In this document: piece by piece, positions 13,870 through 26,229 of the stretch
Layout of the letters: every line of letters begins with the position of its first letter
Numbering within the stretch: position 1 is the stretch's first letter
Assembly (NCBI GenBank): GCA_030770545.1
Contig: CM061091.1
Span: 5,215,501-5,279,500 of the forward strand
Origin: Macropodus opercularis
Lineage: Eukaryota; Chordata; Actinopteri; Anabantiformes; Osphronemidae
DNA: 64,000 nucleotides
Reading direction: 5' to 3'
The notes under the pieces: generated by a model
What the model was told of the DNA's origin: nothing
What the model saw: the letters and a program-made list of their open reading frames with translations, nothing else
Database searches by the model: none
Made by a program: the position numbers and the translations under genes

Positions 13870-14139
13870 GTCCACGGGGGTTGTGACTTGCTGATAAAAT
13901 GGTGATTAATCACAGGACTGATGATAGTGTGTGAGGTTTCCACTACTGATATTTCCTGAATGTCATAATAGTAGTAACGCGCATGCGACTGCTCTGGTCA
14001 GTGAGCGGTGAATGTGGAGTAAGGAAGGTGAGTTTTTTGTGTTTGTTTTTCTGGAGGTGAGGGGGTGGAGGCGCTGAGACCCCCACTGCTGAGTAGTCTG
14101 CTAATGAGTCCACTAGAGACCCACCCAATACCTTTGATT

Positions 14140-14430
14140 GTGATGCCATGGAAGAGAAGGGAGCAGTGCAATCTTTAGCTGGATTAAATATCTCTTAAGG
14201 AGATCTACTTTCAGCCACAATGTTATCAACCCTTGAGTGTGTATTAATTAGGCCTATTGCAGAGGCGGAGAGCACAAATTTGCAGTATTCCCTCTGCACC
14301 GCAGCCGACACACATGTGCGCACAAGTGCACATATTAAGCGAGAAATGCGTCTAATAGCCTCTTACAGACATTCACTCCCACACAACGACGCCGCCTCGT
14401 GTCACGCCTCAGAGCAAAGTTTATTTTAAG
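14140..14430. promoter_or_regulatory. Candidate conserved non-coding element
   Basis: Contains ATTAATTA (14243-14250), GGATTAAATATC near 14181, and paired GTGCGCAC/GTGCACAT half-palindromes near 14317-14333. Non-repetitive, with no homologous open frame. Composition-based call only. Confidence 0.28.
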
Positions 14431-15049
14431 GAGAAAAGACACCTTTGTTCATCCTGTAGCAGGTTGGTTTGTCACCCTCGCACGCGCTCATCCAAGTTCC
14501 ATGCGCACATCTGTATGCATGTTTACGTTTTTATTGTACACATCATCCTGTTCTCATTATCAGGGCTTTTGATATAATGTGATACATTATCTACGCACCA
14601 GGCAAGAGTTGATTGACTGTGGGCCGGTAATACTGTTTAGCCCCACTTAGAGCAGCCTGGCTTTGATGTAAGTACATATTTCCTGGTGAAGGGCTTGTTA
14701 TAATTTCAAACATTCATTGACTCATCTTACGGAGCGCTGACATTGTTACGGTCCACTTACTTTTTTTTAATCTCTGACATGTGTTTCCTGAACATGAAAT
14801 CCGTTGTTCTGCTCTTTCCTGCAAGTCATCAAGCAAACCTTTGGTAACTGGCCTGCAGGTTCATTGTTTACCTTTTTATCCTATGTGGCTGAAGCCTTTG
14901 AGCATATGTGAAGAGAATGAATTCTCAAAGAATTGATATTCAATCCAGTTGTCCTCCTCCTTGCTAACTCCATCATAACCCGGATGTTTAAGAAGCATGT
15001 CCGACTGGTATGTTTTGACTTGGTTTAAGTGGTGTTTAATGACAATGGA

Positions 15050-15260
15050 CTGGCTGTTCTGTTCCGGAGCTGTGTTAAGAGTTTCTAATCAAACGTTCTG
15101 CTCCATCAATAATGCAGCGCCTTGGATCCCACGGAGGACTTAATTGTGGGTGTAGGGCTGATAGGGAGAGCCTTGGCTAGGGGTGTCTCGTTGCACTCTT
15201 TAATTAGAGACCCCCGTCATGTCAAGAGCAGCAGCGCTGGGTGTTTACTATGCAGCAACG
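15050..15260. promoter_or_regulatory. Candidate conserved non-coding element
   Basis: Clustered homeodomain cores: CTAATCAAAC near 15086, CATCAATAATGC near 15104, CTTAATTG near 15139 and TAATTA at 15201-15206. They sit within about 200 bp of balanced composition. Inferred regulatory; conservation unknown. Confidence 0.3.
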
Positions 15261-15869
15261 TGCCCAGCACTACTTTGGCAAGAACCCTGCCGTCAGCTGC
15301 TGCTTATACTGTAGCTGGAGAGAACCAGAGAGAGACGAGAGGACGGATGAATGAAGTTTGCAAGTGTGTTTATTCAGAGGTTTTTAAGTTGTGATTGTTT
15401 TCAAAGCGCATTGGCTCCTAACGCTTTGCATCATCCATTGTTCAACAGATGTGATGCTGTGTTACTAACAAACAACCCTTCCTATTATCTAAGCACAGCA
15501 ACTCTAGTTTTTCTCTTATTATGGCAAGATACAGTATACTGTGGACTCAAACTTTTATATAATTTAGTTTAAACTACATTAATTAAAAAATACAGATGCG
15601 TGTCATTTAAAAGCAATTTCTGGTCATTCAAAATTACTTCATTAAAGCATCTGCAACCATTAAAACAGCAAACAATCAGCTTCTTATTCTTGTCTTATTG
15701 CACACACTCATGTCCTAAAGGGATAATATAGCTCATTTATTTTGATATAATAACAACATCTTCTGACTTTTTGAACATTAAAAAACACAACAGTAAAAAT
15801 GAGACACTAGATGATAAAAGCACAGCACACAAATTGTGATGTAAATATTACAATTTACATTTAAATAGT

Positions 15870-16200
15870 GTCAGGACCAGATGTTCTGTTTCCTCTTTCC
15901 TCTGTCTGTCATGGCTATTAAAGCAATTATTGATAACAGGTAAACATTCCACTTCTGGAGGCTGGGCTTCATGTTTTTTATAAAATCAATATGGCCCCCA
16001 GCTCTTATCTCCCATCCAAAAGAAAAATGACAGAACAAATTTAGAGCATGATGGATGATGGTGCCCTGCTGTAGCTCATGTAATAGAGGCAGTGATAAGG
16101 AGTCGAGTGGACTTCCAATTAGGAAGCTTCTCCTATAGCGATATGGATTAGTGAATTGTTTGAAATAATGACCAGGCTTCACTGAACTGACAATCTGACT
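15870..16200. promoter_or_regulatory. Candidate conserved non-coding element
   Basis: Dense motif string: CAATTAT at 15924-15930, GATAA at 15932-15936 and a forkhead-type GTAAACA at 15940-15946, all within 25 bp. Further AAAATCAATATGG and CCAATTAGG sites follow downstream. No repeats. One of the more convincing enhancer-like blocks, but still unverified. Confidence 0.34.
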
Positions 16201-16459
16201 ACTGGAATGAGTGATAGAAAAATTGGGATCAAAATGAGGTCAACAGGGCGACATGGTGGTTACTGAGCCTGTCCTCAAACCAGGAGCAAGTAAGTGCATC
16301 ACTTTGTAACGTCCTCCACTGAACCTTGATGTGAGTGTAGCTGAGCTGATGTTTACTGATTCCTCAGTAAGAAACATGTATTATTAAACAACAAAGTTGA
16401 TGTCTCATGAATTGGTAACACAAATCCTCTAACATTTGACACGGTGTCTTTAGATGATG

Positions 16460-17330
16460 TGATTCATGTTGTCCTCCGCGGTAGAGTGGTCAAGATGGAG
16501 AGCTGCAGAAGAAGAAGATATCATTCAGTGTCTAATCATTCTATCAACCCACGACATGCCTTGTGATTGTGTGGTGTCGCAGGTGGAGGGATATCCCGGT
16601 CAAACATCAGGTGTCACACTCAGCTCCAATGAATGGACAATGGCTATCCATCAATCTTCTATGCCAACTTGTCTCACGGCCTGGAACCAACTACAATGTC
16701 CATCTCAAAGCAATTTGATCCCTTCAGCTGACTCATTCATCAGCCTGACCTCATTTGCAATCCACACTAGTTTCTTGAAGAAAGGAGAGCGAATCGGAGA
16801 GGATGGGTGCAAAATATTGAAGTTGAGACATCCAATAGTGCGAAATATTGCTTGGAGCACAGTAGGAGAGTAATGCTCTTTATCTCAGCAGCACCGTGGC
16901 TCATTTATTTAGTTGATGGATTGTTTATCTGTCAGGCCAAACAGAAACGTATAGCTGGAAGGAAGTTTTATGCAGCGGCGCTGTAGCACAATCGTGTACA
17001 TCCCCTATAGCCAGCTGACCTCGCCGGGTCATCAGGACTTAAGTAAGAGTGAAAGTCGCTTTAAATGGAACAAGGCTCCCAAAGACCCAGCCTTGGCAGA
17101 GCAGCTGCTGCCGGCCAACCACTATTACTTTTCCAGGGGCTGACTTTGATGTTTTAACAATCCATACATATTGATTCAGACTGATAATAAACAATTTGAT
17201 TAGCCTCTTTCTATAGGCTGTCATTTCAATCACTTTCAGAGCTCCGATGGAGTGGAAGTGAGGGACTATGGAGAGTGGGAAGATTGGGGGAGGGCAACAG
17301 AGATGGAAAGACAGAGAGGCCATAGCTGAA
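16460..17330. promoter_or_regulatory. Candidate conserved non-coding element cluster
   Basis: About 870 bp with little low-complexity DNA. It includes CCAATGAATGGACAATGG near 16626, repeated ATCCATCAATC-type sequences, and GATTCAGACTGATAATAAAC near 17172. The plus-strand frame at 16466-16873 (135 codons) has no recognisable domain and is probably fortuitous. Suggested regulatory by composition. Confidence 0.33.
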
Positions 17331-18809
17331 AGAGAGGGTGGAGGGTTAGAGCCCCCTCCTCAGACAGAAAAAGGAATCCAGCCCTGATTAGGCCTCTGCC
17401 TTTGGTGAATTGGACAAGACAGCTGAGCTGCCAGGTTATTAACTCCCTCAGAAAATTCTCAGCCCTCTCACAGGCTGGCCTGAATACTGCGATCTGGATC
17501 GATAAGCAATCTCCGGTGTGTACCAAATGCCTGCTGGATTCATTTGTCTCCCAGCACCCTCTCCCTCCGCTGGACAATACACCTGCACAACCAAACCCCC
17601 TCCCCGCATCTTTCCTGAGTGTGACTCCCTCCCTCTTCTCCCTCCTTCTTCCTTTCCCTCCTTCCTTACCTCTCTCACGTCCACTCACTGGAGTCTCTGT
17701 CACTTTTTAAATAATGACCCTAGGGCTGAAGGAACAACTGCCTACCTCTATTTCATCACGGCGAGTCCCTCTCCTGCGGGCCTGGACGACCACGCTGTCT
17801 AGGGGAGAGAGAGCGAGGGAGAGAGAGACGCAAACCCTGAGAAAGGTTGGGAGAGGAGGAGCAGTACAGGGGGGTTGCCCCTGGCGATGGGGAAGGTGGC
17901 AGCCTCAGTAGCATCATGAGTGACAGAGGCACAGATGTCACCATCAGAGCTCAATCTAAGCATATAAATGACCGGCCAATGGCAGCTTCCTAATCAACAC
18001 GAATGTTAGTTGTTGATGTTGATGTCACACGGATATATCTTCAGTTTTGATGCTGCTTTACATTCGCACAATGCTACCTTCGTATTTCTTTGCTATATTG
18101 ATCCACCTTGAGCTGAAAGCTGCGCAGAGGTTCAGCAACCAGCCACTGTCTGTTTCTATCACATGTTTAGGTCCCTGTGAGAGCGTCTTCAGTCATACTT
18201 GGACCTCACTTACACACAAGCCTGTCTCCGTGGAGGAGGAGTAAGGATGGATTTACATAGTGATTGTGTTTGCTGATTTGGCAGGGCTTCAGCTGATAAC
18301 TTTTAGTGATTCGCTGCAGCATTGATCTCCTAGATGGATTTATTGACGAGGTGGGGTGGGGCTGATGGTGGGGGTTGAGTCAGTGGGTGCGGGGGTTCTG
18401 CTGAGGTGATGTGAGGAGAAAACAGTAGACGGTCACTCAAGCGAGTTGGACAGTGGATGAGCCTGGCGTTACCTGCCTTTAGTTTTTGGTGGAGCTATTC
18501 CCCCAGAGGAGTTAAAAGTCATACTGTTTCCCATTGCTCATTTCTGAGGTTTGGCTTTTCCATTGTCTTGATTTTGTCCCCGCGTGGTTGCCGAGTTGTG
18601 ACCCCAGAGGGAATTGTCTGTCAGCATACAATATAGGCAAGGCCTGCGACCAAGGGCTCTATGTCTCTGGGCTAATTGTCAGCGACAATGCACACCACTG
18701 AAAACACAGTCCGTGAAGGATAAACCTGGCGGATGTTTAGGTTTTCTTATCACTTTAATCTATCATGGAGCAAAATCAGGCTGTAGTGGCAGAGATGCTT
18801 ATGAGCTAA

Positions 18810-18824
18810 GGGGGGGGGGGGGGG
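18810..18824 (+). repeat. Poly-G tract (G15)
   Basis: Fifteen consecutive G followed by AAGAGAGGGAGAGGGGG, giving a purine-only strand of about 30 nt. Such tracts can form G-quadruplex or triplex structures and are prone to sequencing error. Confidence 0.9.
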
Positions 18825-20049
18825 AAGAGAGGGAGAGGGGGAAATGCAGTTATTAAAAGGAGCTCTGTAAATATTTGAGAGGACTTTAATGTAGCCAGCA
18901 CCAAAATACTCAACAAACAGGGGCCGTTTTTAAGCAGGGATGTGAGCCAGACCAAACAGGAAGTCCCTCAAAAATGTATGATGAAGTTTTTAATCAGTCA
19001 AAGATGGTCACTCATCATGGGTTGATTGCAGAGGAACACTTTTGGTTTGCATGTTTTTCCTTTGTATGATTACAGGCTGCAATATCATCAAAGAAAAATG
19101 ACAATAATATAATTTATGATAACAAGACACAGAAAAAAACATGTTTTGATTGTTGTAATTGGAGCACCACATAGCGACAACGCTGCCAGGCTATGTATTC
19201 TTCAAGTTTGTCTGAAATACACAGTAAAGTGCTTGATTCTAACAAAGTGCTCGGTTCCTGCTCTGCACCTTTATCGGCTGTTTTAAATCCTTTTACCCCG
19301 TCTGTAACTCTATCCCAGCAAGCACTTTTTCATTAGCATTTCTCTCTTTTTTCCCTCTTTTCAAGGTCATTCGTAATGTGGAATCTATAAAATTCTCAAT
19401 GAAGAAAGTTATTTGAATTCTTAGATTTTAATGGCTGAGCTTAAAAAATCCCATTTCAGTCCTGCAGTTTTAAAATGGTTCCACAATGTGTATGTCAGCA
19501 GATGAAATTACTGAGGGTAACCGCTCTCACGGCAAGCATGTGTTGCTCATTTCTTCTCTTTGACACCAGGTACAACTCGCACTCTTGCACTGAAACAAAG
19601 CATTCATGATCCCCAGAGGATGAAGCCTAGTGAGTGTAGTGAGCCTCTCACGTGGTGATGTGATGTTTGCATTGAAAGCCCAAGCACAGAGCTAAAGGAC
19701 TCATGTCTGTTGATTGATGATCGTTGATTGCATTTGGTTGACAGTTTTCATTCACAGCTGAACTGTGTGTGTGGCAGAAAGTTGCTTAATAAAACGAGAA
19801 CATAACTGAAGTTATTTACAGATGATTCATGTGACGTAACATGTAATGTAACAGTAACATTTGCAAAGAGCATTTATTTCCCAGATGAGGAGGTTTTTAA
19901 TCCTTGTGCTTGGCTCAGATCAAGAAAACTCTCTCTCCTTCTCATTGTTCCTTCCTGACAGTGACGGTAATGTGTGAGTAGGTGAGCCACCCTCAGGGCT
20001 CTGTACATCCACGTCCACCTCAATATAAATCAGCACTTGTCATCGCAGG

Positions 20050-20330
20050 CTCATACGCTGATCCCACAAACGTGCAGATATCTCCTTGTTGTTCAGGATG
20101 AGACGCCAGTGGCCAGAGCATTAAACCTGTCCAGTCTCACCGGCCGTGTCTCCCTGTCTGTGCCGCTTTGTTTTGTCCCTCCTAGACCTGTAGGTGCTCC
20201 CACACGGTGAAGTTAAACAGATGTGACCGCATTAGATTCAGCCTGGGCAGCAGAACACTTCTGCTGCCCCGAATGCATTCTATAATTATCAGCACCTTGC
20301 GTTAGGGAGTCAGCTCGTGTCAAAAGTGCA
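20050..20330. promoter_or_regulatory. Candidate conserved non-coding element with internal hairpin
   Basis: Balanced block with GCATTAGATTCAGCC near 20229, TATAATTATCAGC near 20280 and a perfect 11-bp hairpin, GGGCAGCAGAA/TTCTGCTGCCC, at 20245-20269 with a 3-nt loop. No coding signal. Regulatory role inferred. Confidence 0.3.
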
Positions 20331-20449
20331 AGTTAAAGCTGGTGTCAGTGTCACCGTGCAAACACACCCACAATAGCACAAGTACAAGGATGAACTAATA
20401 ATCACGATATACTGTGGCAGCAAAGCAAATCTTTGTATGAATGGGATGA

Positions 20450-21010
20450 ATTTGAATACAGACGTCTATGTATTCTGAATTCTTCGTTATTAATTAGAAA
20501 TCACTTGAAGGCTCAGAGAAGGAGCAGCTGTCTTGGCCTGGATTCATCCGGCTACTCTGATTGTGGCCACTGATTGATTTTTAAGTTAGGGAGAGGCAGT
20601 GAGTAAACACCACCTAATCACGGGCCAAGAACATAGAAAAGATTGGACAATTTAAGGTAATCAATGAAAATATTTTCTGATTTGTAGATGCTCAATGACT
20701 ACCATAAATCAGGCATCATGGCACACAAGTTAGCGCACAATAAAACAAAGACAGACGACAGGCAAACTATAAGAGATTAATTAAAGGTCCAGGGGAGGAA
20801 GTGCCCACTAGCGTGGTAATGAGACAGAATTACAGGCCACAGATTCCGGCCTGCTTCCCTTGCAAAAGCTGTCAACAACTAATGGGCTGCAGCAAGTGCT
20901 GCCATCCGTCAACCTGCTTCCTATCCACATATTTACTCTTTTATTTATCGCCTTGATGCAATTTCATCATTTTTAATGTTAAACACTCCACTCGCAGCAA
21001 ACCCAGCTTC
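20450..21010. promoter_or_regulatory. Candidate conserved non-coding element
   Basis: Two adjacent patches rich in homeodomain sites: TAATTA at 20491-20496 next to ATCACTTGAAGG, and the palindrome TTAATTAA at 20777-20784. TTTATTTATCGCC near 20940 and TTTTTAATGTTAAAC near 20971 follow. Low repeat content. Unverified. Confidence 0.34.
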
Positions 21011-22250
21011 CTCCTCCAGAGGACAGGATATTGACCTTGGTACGTCAACATTAATTTATGTTTGTGCCAGTGTTAGATACAGGAACTGTGTCTTGATAAA
21101 TAAAGTTGATACTGTATCAAACCCGTGACAGTTGTTTTTATGATGATTGTTACTGGCATGAAGACGGTGGAACTCCGGGCAGAACAGCCAGGTTATTTGA
21201 GGGGTCAGCACGCGGCCGGCGGGTCACAAGGCGCCTCCCTGCACAGCTGCCCTTTAACGTGTCTCTAAGGAAAACATCGACTACCGACCTGCTCAGTCAT
21301 TGTGAGGTTGTTTTGACTACCTGAATCCTAGACTGTGAATTTTGTCTTTCTGTGAGTCGTCTTTCTTCGTCGAGGATGTTCGTTCTCGGGACGTTTGGGC
21401 TTCGCGCTGTCTTGGCAGGGAGCTGAAGGACTGGCGCTCAGCCTTAATGGACTGACTAGACAGATGATTCTGACAGCGACCCATGCAAGTGCTTTTGATT
21501 CTATCATTTACCATGGGGTCAGGCTGCTTTATCAGTGGATTTACCTAAAGTGCCTCTTATTTCATCATCCTAAACGTCAAGCAGACTGCTTTCTTTTAAT
21601 TTATACACACTCCAAACAATCACTGCATCATACATCATACGGACTCAGAGAAACCTCTGTGCCAAACTCACACCAGGAATGCTCCTGTAACGTTTGACTC
21701 CGACGGGCCTTCGTATTTCAACCTCTACTTACAGGACGTATGTTTTTTATTTATATATTCTTATGTTAGCTACAAATGTTGTTATGCCCAGTTAACCATC
21801 TTACAGCGTAATCCAGTGGTAATAGCACATTACTAATTAATTGCACGTAGTGGGCTCATGACTGGAAGTGCAGACCCCAAAAATGATTAGAAAAAAATTT
21901 GCTGGTGACCTAGACGACTTTAGTTTTACTTCACCACTGAGTTTTCGACTTGCAAATATTTGAAGTAAATTCCGTGCTGCGCCCATGTGGGAATTAGTGT
22001 AGTGAAGTCTAAAGAGAAGCGTTGCTTGAAAGAGCACATTTGCTCAGTTGAATGCTTAAAAAAATCTGCCTTGGTTTAGATTCGGAGAAATTAACATATT
22101 GTGTAGGATATTAATTACATTGATTAATATACTACAAAAAATCTGCAAGACAGCTGTGCCTGCCTTGTCCTGTACTAGAAAACACAATGACATGTGTGTT
22201 AATCATATGGGTAGATTTATGTACTGATACAGTACTGACTCCTCTGACTT

Positions 22251-25200
22251 TGCTTACCCTTGAAAAGCTTTCTGCACCCTATGATCCAACATCTGAAGAG
22301 CTGATAAAAACCCTTCAGTTGCCCCAAAGCAGCTGCGAGGCTTAACATTGTCAAAAAGGGGTTTTTATTTCCCTACCGTTTCGACCTCCTGTGTATATTT
22401 TATTGAGCTGTTCTCATCCCACGGCGCAGCGTGGCCGCCATAAGCTGCCGAAAATGTATTTTGAAGCTCATTAACACAGGACATGCATGCTTGGAACATG
22501 TATCATCCTTTTTCAGAGACACTTGTGAGGGAGTGTGAGGGCCATGGCGTGGTGCTCAAAGACGTTTTGATATTCAGTGAGCTTTTCATCTTTTTTCTGC
22601 TGCAACACCACATGAGAGGATTAGAGAAGTTAATGAATTATCCTCACAGGGGCCAAGACAGTGTGTGTAAGCTGCACTATCCCACATCTCATAACACGGA
22701 GCTGTTTGAATTTATTGAACTGAGGGCTGAATTTTCCCACACTGATCTGGCCCAGTTCAACATTATACCCAGTCCCCTTTCACTGTCATCAGGATGGCAA
22801 TGTGAAAGTCTTCCTAATCTTTATAAGTCAGAAATATAAGTCAAACCTGAGTAAAAGTTGAATACACTGCGTAACGTTCACAGTAGCGACACCGCTTTTC
22901 AGCTTCAGTGATCAAATCAGTGTGTGTCTGTGTGTGCGGCTGCCCCCAGGCAGAAAATGCTGAAGGTTGTATGCTCCTGAAATTCTGGTAAGTGAAAACA
23001 GTCTACAAAAGTGAAATATCACTTTAAGATGTCTCCCATCGGCGTCTGTTTGCTCAACCCCCAGAGGCAGCACACTATCAAATGCACCAGCACAAGTGAT
23101 AATAGCACAGCAAGACCTTTCTATTTTTCCAAATTAGGTTGGGCCTGAGATCAGCGCCCATGAGGCCAGCACAAAGAGCGTAATTCTTCCCCGAAGATTT
23201 TTCTCTTCAGTTTTCTATCATATAGAGCAAATATTAAAAATGTGATTTGAATCCTGGAAAAAATTCATGTGAAGGGCACTGGAAGGAGCAACGGTGTGGC
23301 GCACCTCAGATGAGCGATATTTCTTAGGCATCGACTGTGTTTTTCACTCACTGTCACCTGACTGGAGTGTGAGGCAAACCCTGGAGATCCTGTGCTCAGA
23401 GTCACTGAGCGCTAGACCAAACTGCCCCAGGAGTTAATTGAAGTCCCTTAAGAGACTCAAGTGCCCTCTCTTTAATGGGTCAACCCATAAAATGTATTTC
23501 CAAACAGCAGCAAGGACAAAATGTATCCTCTTATGGGCCTTTTTTCTCATCGTTCCTGTCCTTGAGAGGGGGACTCGGATGTGGCTGGACTTAAAAACAC
23601 TTACTGACCCTGAATCACAAAAGAAGCATCTTGAACAGAGTCAGGCTGATGACGATTTGACTTCCTCGCCTTTTTCCTTCATAATGAAGCCATGTTGACG
23701 GTGCTCGCTTAAAGGTTAGTGCAGTAGCTTATGAGAGCAACCAAAAAGTATCTCATGTTGTAAAGCAGTTTGTCTAATCACCAGTCACTTCCCAAAGTCT
23801 AACCAGAGTGTTTATCTTGCTTAAATATAACTAGAAACCATTTAATTGATATCCATGACGCAGAAATTGCTTCGATTCCTTTGATCATATTACTTTCAAA
23901 ACATAGTCTTACTTGCAACAAAAAAATAAATAAAAACCTACACATCACACCTCAGCAGAAGTAAACTAATTCTTAATAATGAAAAAGTATTAAGTAGTAG
24001 TGATCACCGGGTCCTGTACCGGTTACCTGCTTGGCTGGAGCACAAAGCGCCTCCAACACTCACTGTAACCATACATGACCGTAACTAGTAGCTACAGTCT
24101 GAGTTTGTTTACTCTGACTCCAGTGTAAGGCTTTCACACTGATATTGGCCTTGCTTTAAACCAACGCAGTGGTGATGCAGTCACCAGTGAGACAATGAAA
24201 CACAATCCAGGAAGCCCAGTTTGAGAAACTGTGGTTTTTATGCTGACAGTCCAGAATCCGTTGGAAGGTCGTCCCAGCGGTTGTTCCCTGAGATGAGATC
24301 AAGGTGAACGGCCAAAATACAGCATTGATGTTTTAAAGTGAACTACCAGGAATGCATGCCTGCATGGACCGACTGCCACTTTGAGTCGTACTGCACTGCA
24401 GAAAAAGCTGAACCGGGGCCAAATGTTTTGCTGCACAGAGCCAGGTTAGCTACAGTTTCCCACCCCCCTGTTTCTAGTCTAATCTATGCTAATGGCCTCT
24501 TAACTCTAGTTCTATCCTTAACACATTAACATGAAAGCAACATCAGTCAAAGCTAAATCAATTAATCAAAGCAAAAAGTGCCCAGTCCAAAACGTTGAAC
24601 TGTGCAGAATCACAAACGTGGTGCTAACGAACAAGGTGCAGATCCTGCAGCTATACTGCAACTGCCCTTGCAGAGAAATCTGGAAGACAATGCGTCTCAC
24701 ACCTGCTGTACGACGCACCAACACACAAATAGGCACCGCATACAGTAATAATACTTCGAAAACAGCATGCGTATTGCGTTTAGCCCTAAATAAAGTTAAA
24801 AATGCAAGGTAACGCTGTTCTATACTGGAGCCTGGCTTTGCAGTGTCGACGCATTTTACTACGCTCCACCATCTATCAGTTTCAATCAACAGTGATTCCC
24901 TTCGCTGCTTTGAATCAGAGGTATCTGCAAATGAAATCTTTAAGCATCTTAAATCTTTAAAAACTAATTTACCTAATGTCTTACCATTCCCGATTAAAAG
25001 CTCTGTCCGCAATTATATTAGGCCAGTGATTAGCAAGTTTCATGATTTACTCTGCAGCAGTGTAGTGAGTGTGTGGCTCTGTGTGCTTATGTGTTTTCAT
25101 ACTGTAGGTGGGTGTGTGTGTACATCTAAGTCGAATGTGTTATAAACTCTCTATGTGTGTGTGTTTGGTTGCGTAAAAGATGATTTTATTGGTGCATATA

Positions 25201-26220
25201 CTTAGTGTCTTCCAAGCATCTCTCTCGTTTGTTGGAAGACAATCGATTTGTAAAAATGCTTATAAATTAAATGCGTCTGAAATGTCTCTCATCTCACTTA
25301 ATCAAGAGGAGCATATTGATTAGGTTTGTAATGAAGGATCATTTAGATAGGGTGGAGAGGAATAGGTTAGAGTATCATATCATGTCAGGAGCAATAGGAT
25401 GCTTTTATCTAAAGATTCCTGGATATCAGTAAAAGCAAGCCTTCTACAGCACATCTTCATAATTGAAAGCTGTACTGTGGCCTCATTGCTGTTCTCACCT
25501 TAAAGGAATATCCCAAATGTACTACACTGCAAATTTGTTTTCTGCATCATATACTTCAATTTTCTGCAAAGCAGCGCTAAATTATAGTGTGATCTCTGTG
25601 TTCCTTAATGTCAAAGTCAGGTTTCCATGGTTAAATGATGTGACCACAGCAGAAACACAAATGTAATACGGAAGGCGTACTGAAATGCATAAGCCGTGAC
25701 CAAACCTGCCATTTCCTACTGTGGACAGGCTCGTTCAGGATGTTGATTTTGTCCCAGTCACAAACCATCCAAGGAGCAAGGTGGTCACAGGAGACTTTAA
25801 ACAGACCGGACTAACTAACCCAGAGTAATGTGCCATTGCTTTGCTCTGCCATCAAGGTGGAATCATCAACGTTGCAAAACAACTAATTAGTTTGCTCCGT
25901 AGCTGAAGTCAGAGCCCAAACACTCCACTCCTGCAGAGTAAACAGAGACGGTTATGGACTCACTTCCTTTTTTGTTTGCTTCCACCAGGTTCTCGCGTGA
26001 CCTTGTATCCGTGCAGTTAGCGCTCGAACGAAGTTTAAATCTGTAATGCACCTCCAATAAAGCCCAAAGTGCCCAATCACACCTAATGGCCTAGTGTTAA
26101 AACACAGCGAGCAGAGCCTCCAGGGGTCCATATACTACCCAGAGTGCACTGACCACCACCGCCGCCTCCAGAAGGGCACAGCGCTGTGATCAAAAGAAAG
26201 CAACGAGACTAGTGGGAACG
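22251..26220. other. Intergenic desert, segment 6
   Basis: No supportable gene. The largest frame in the desert (148 codons, minus, 24566-25012) has no recognisable domain and lies over a locally CpG-dense patch at 24580-24870. The plus frame at 22483-22839 (118 codons) is also unrecognised. AT-rich stretches occur at 23860-24000. Confidence 0.6.
22270..22480. promoter_or_regulatory. Candidate conserved non-coding element
   Basis: About 200 bp containing GGGGTTTTTATTTCCC near 22358 and a CpG-bearing segment (CCCACGGCGCAGCGTGG, 22418-22434) followed by TATTTTGAAGCTCATTAAC. Non-repetitive. Call rests on composition alone. Confidence 0.24.
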
Positions 26221-26229
26221 GGAGACCAG

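Larger units (their letters stand above)
9831..14130. other. Intergenic desert, segment 3
   Basis: No supportable gene. It contains a T8-G10 homopolymer junction near 9847-9865, a CA repeat at 11276-11291 and an interrupted CA array at 13838-13869, plus two enhancer-like blocks listed separately. Open frames of up to 131 codons (10159-10554, minus) show no recognisable protein. Confidence 0.65.
14131..18250. other. Intergenic desert, segment 4 (enhancer-like density high)
   Basis: No supportable gene. The 145-codon minus frame at 17266-17703 overlaps two plus-strand frames over a CT/GA-rich stretch (17570-17700 pyrimidine-rich, 17805-17835 purine-rich), so it is best read as a low-complexity artefact. 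The segment carries four of the best enhancer-like blocks in the window, listed separately. Confidence 0.65.
18251..22250. other. Intergenic desert, segment 5
   Basis: No supportable gene. It contains a G15 tract (18810-18824), a T/G-rich strip at 18340-18420, and two strong enhancer-like blocks listed separately. Frames of up to 100 codons near 21106-21697 have no homology that I recognise. Confidence 0.65.

Noticed and set aside
16243..16290. GGGCGACATGGTGG sequence resembling the end of a common fish repeat
   Set aside because: Match too short and diverged, with no second end or duplication.
17266..17703. 145-codon minus-strand open frame
   Set aside because: Lies over a CT/GA-biased stretch with long frames on both strands at once; low-complexity artefact with no homology.
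22483..22839. 118-codon plus-strand open frame
   Set aside because: No homology; overlaps a stretch that looks non-coding and enhancer-like.
24566..25012. 148-codon minus-strand open frame as a gene
   Set aside because: No recognisable domain, no splice or promoter context. Kept only as part of a CpG-dense oddity.
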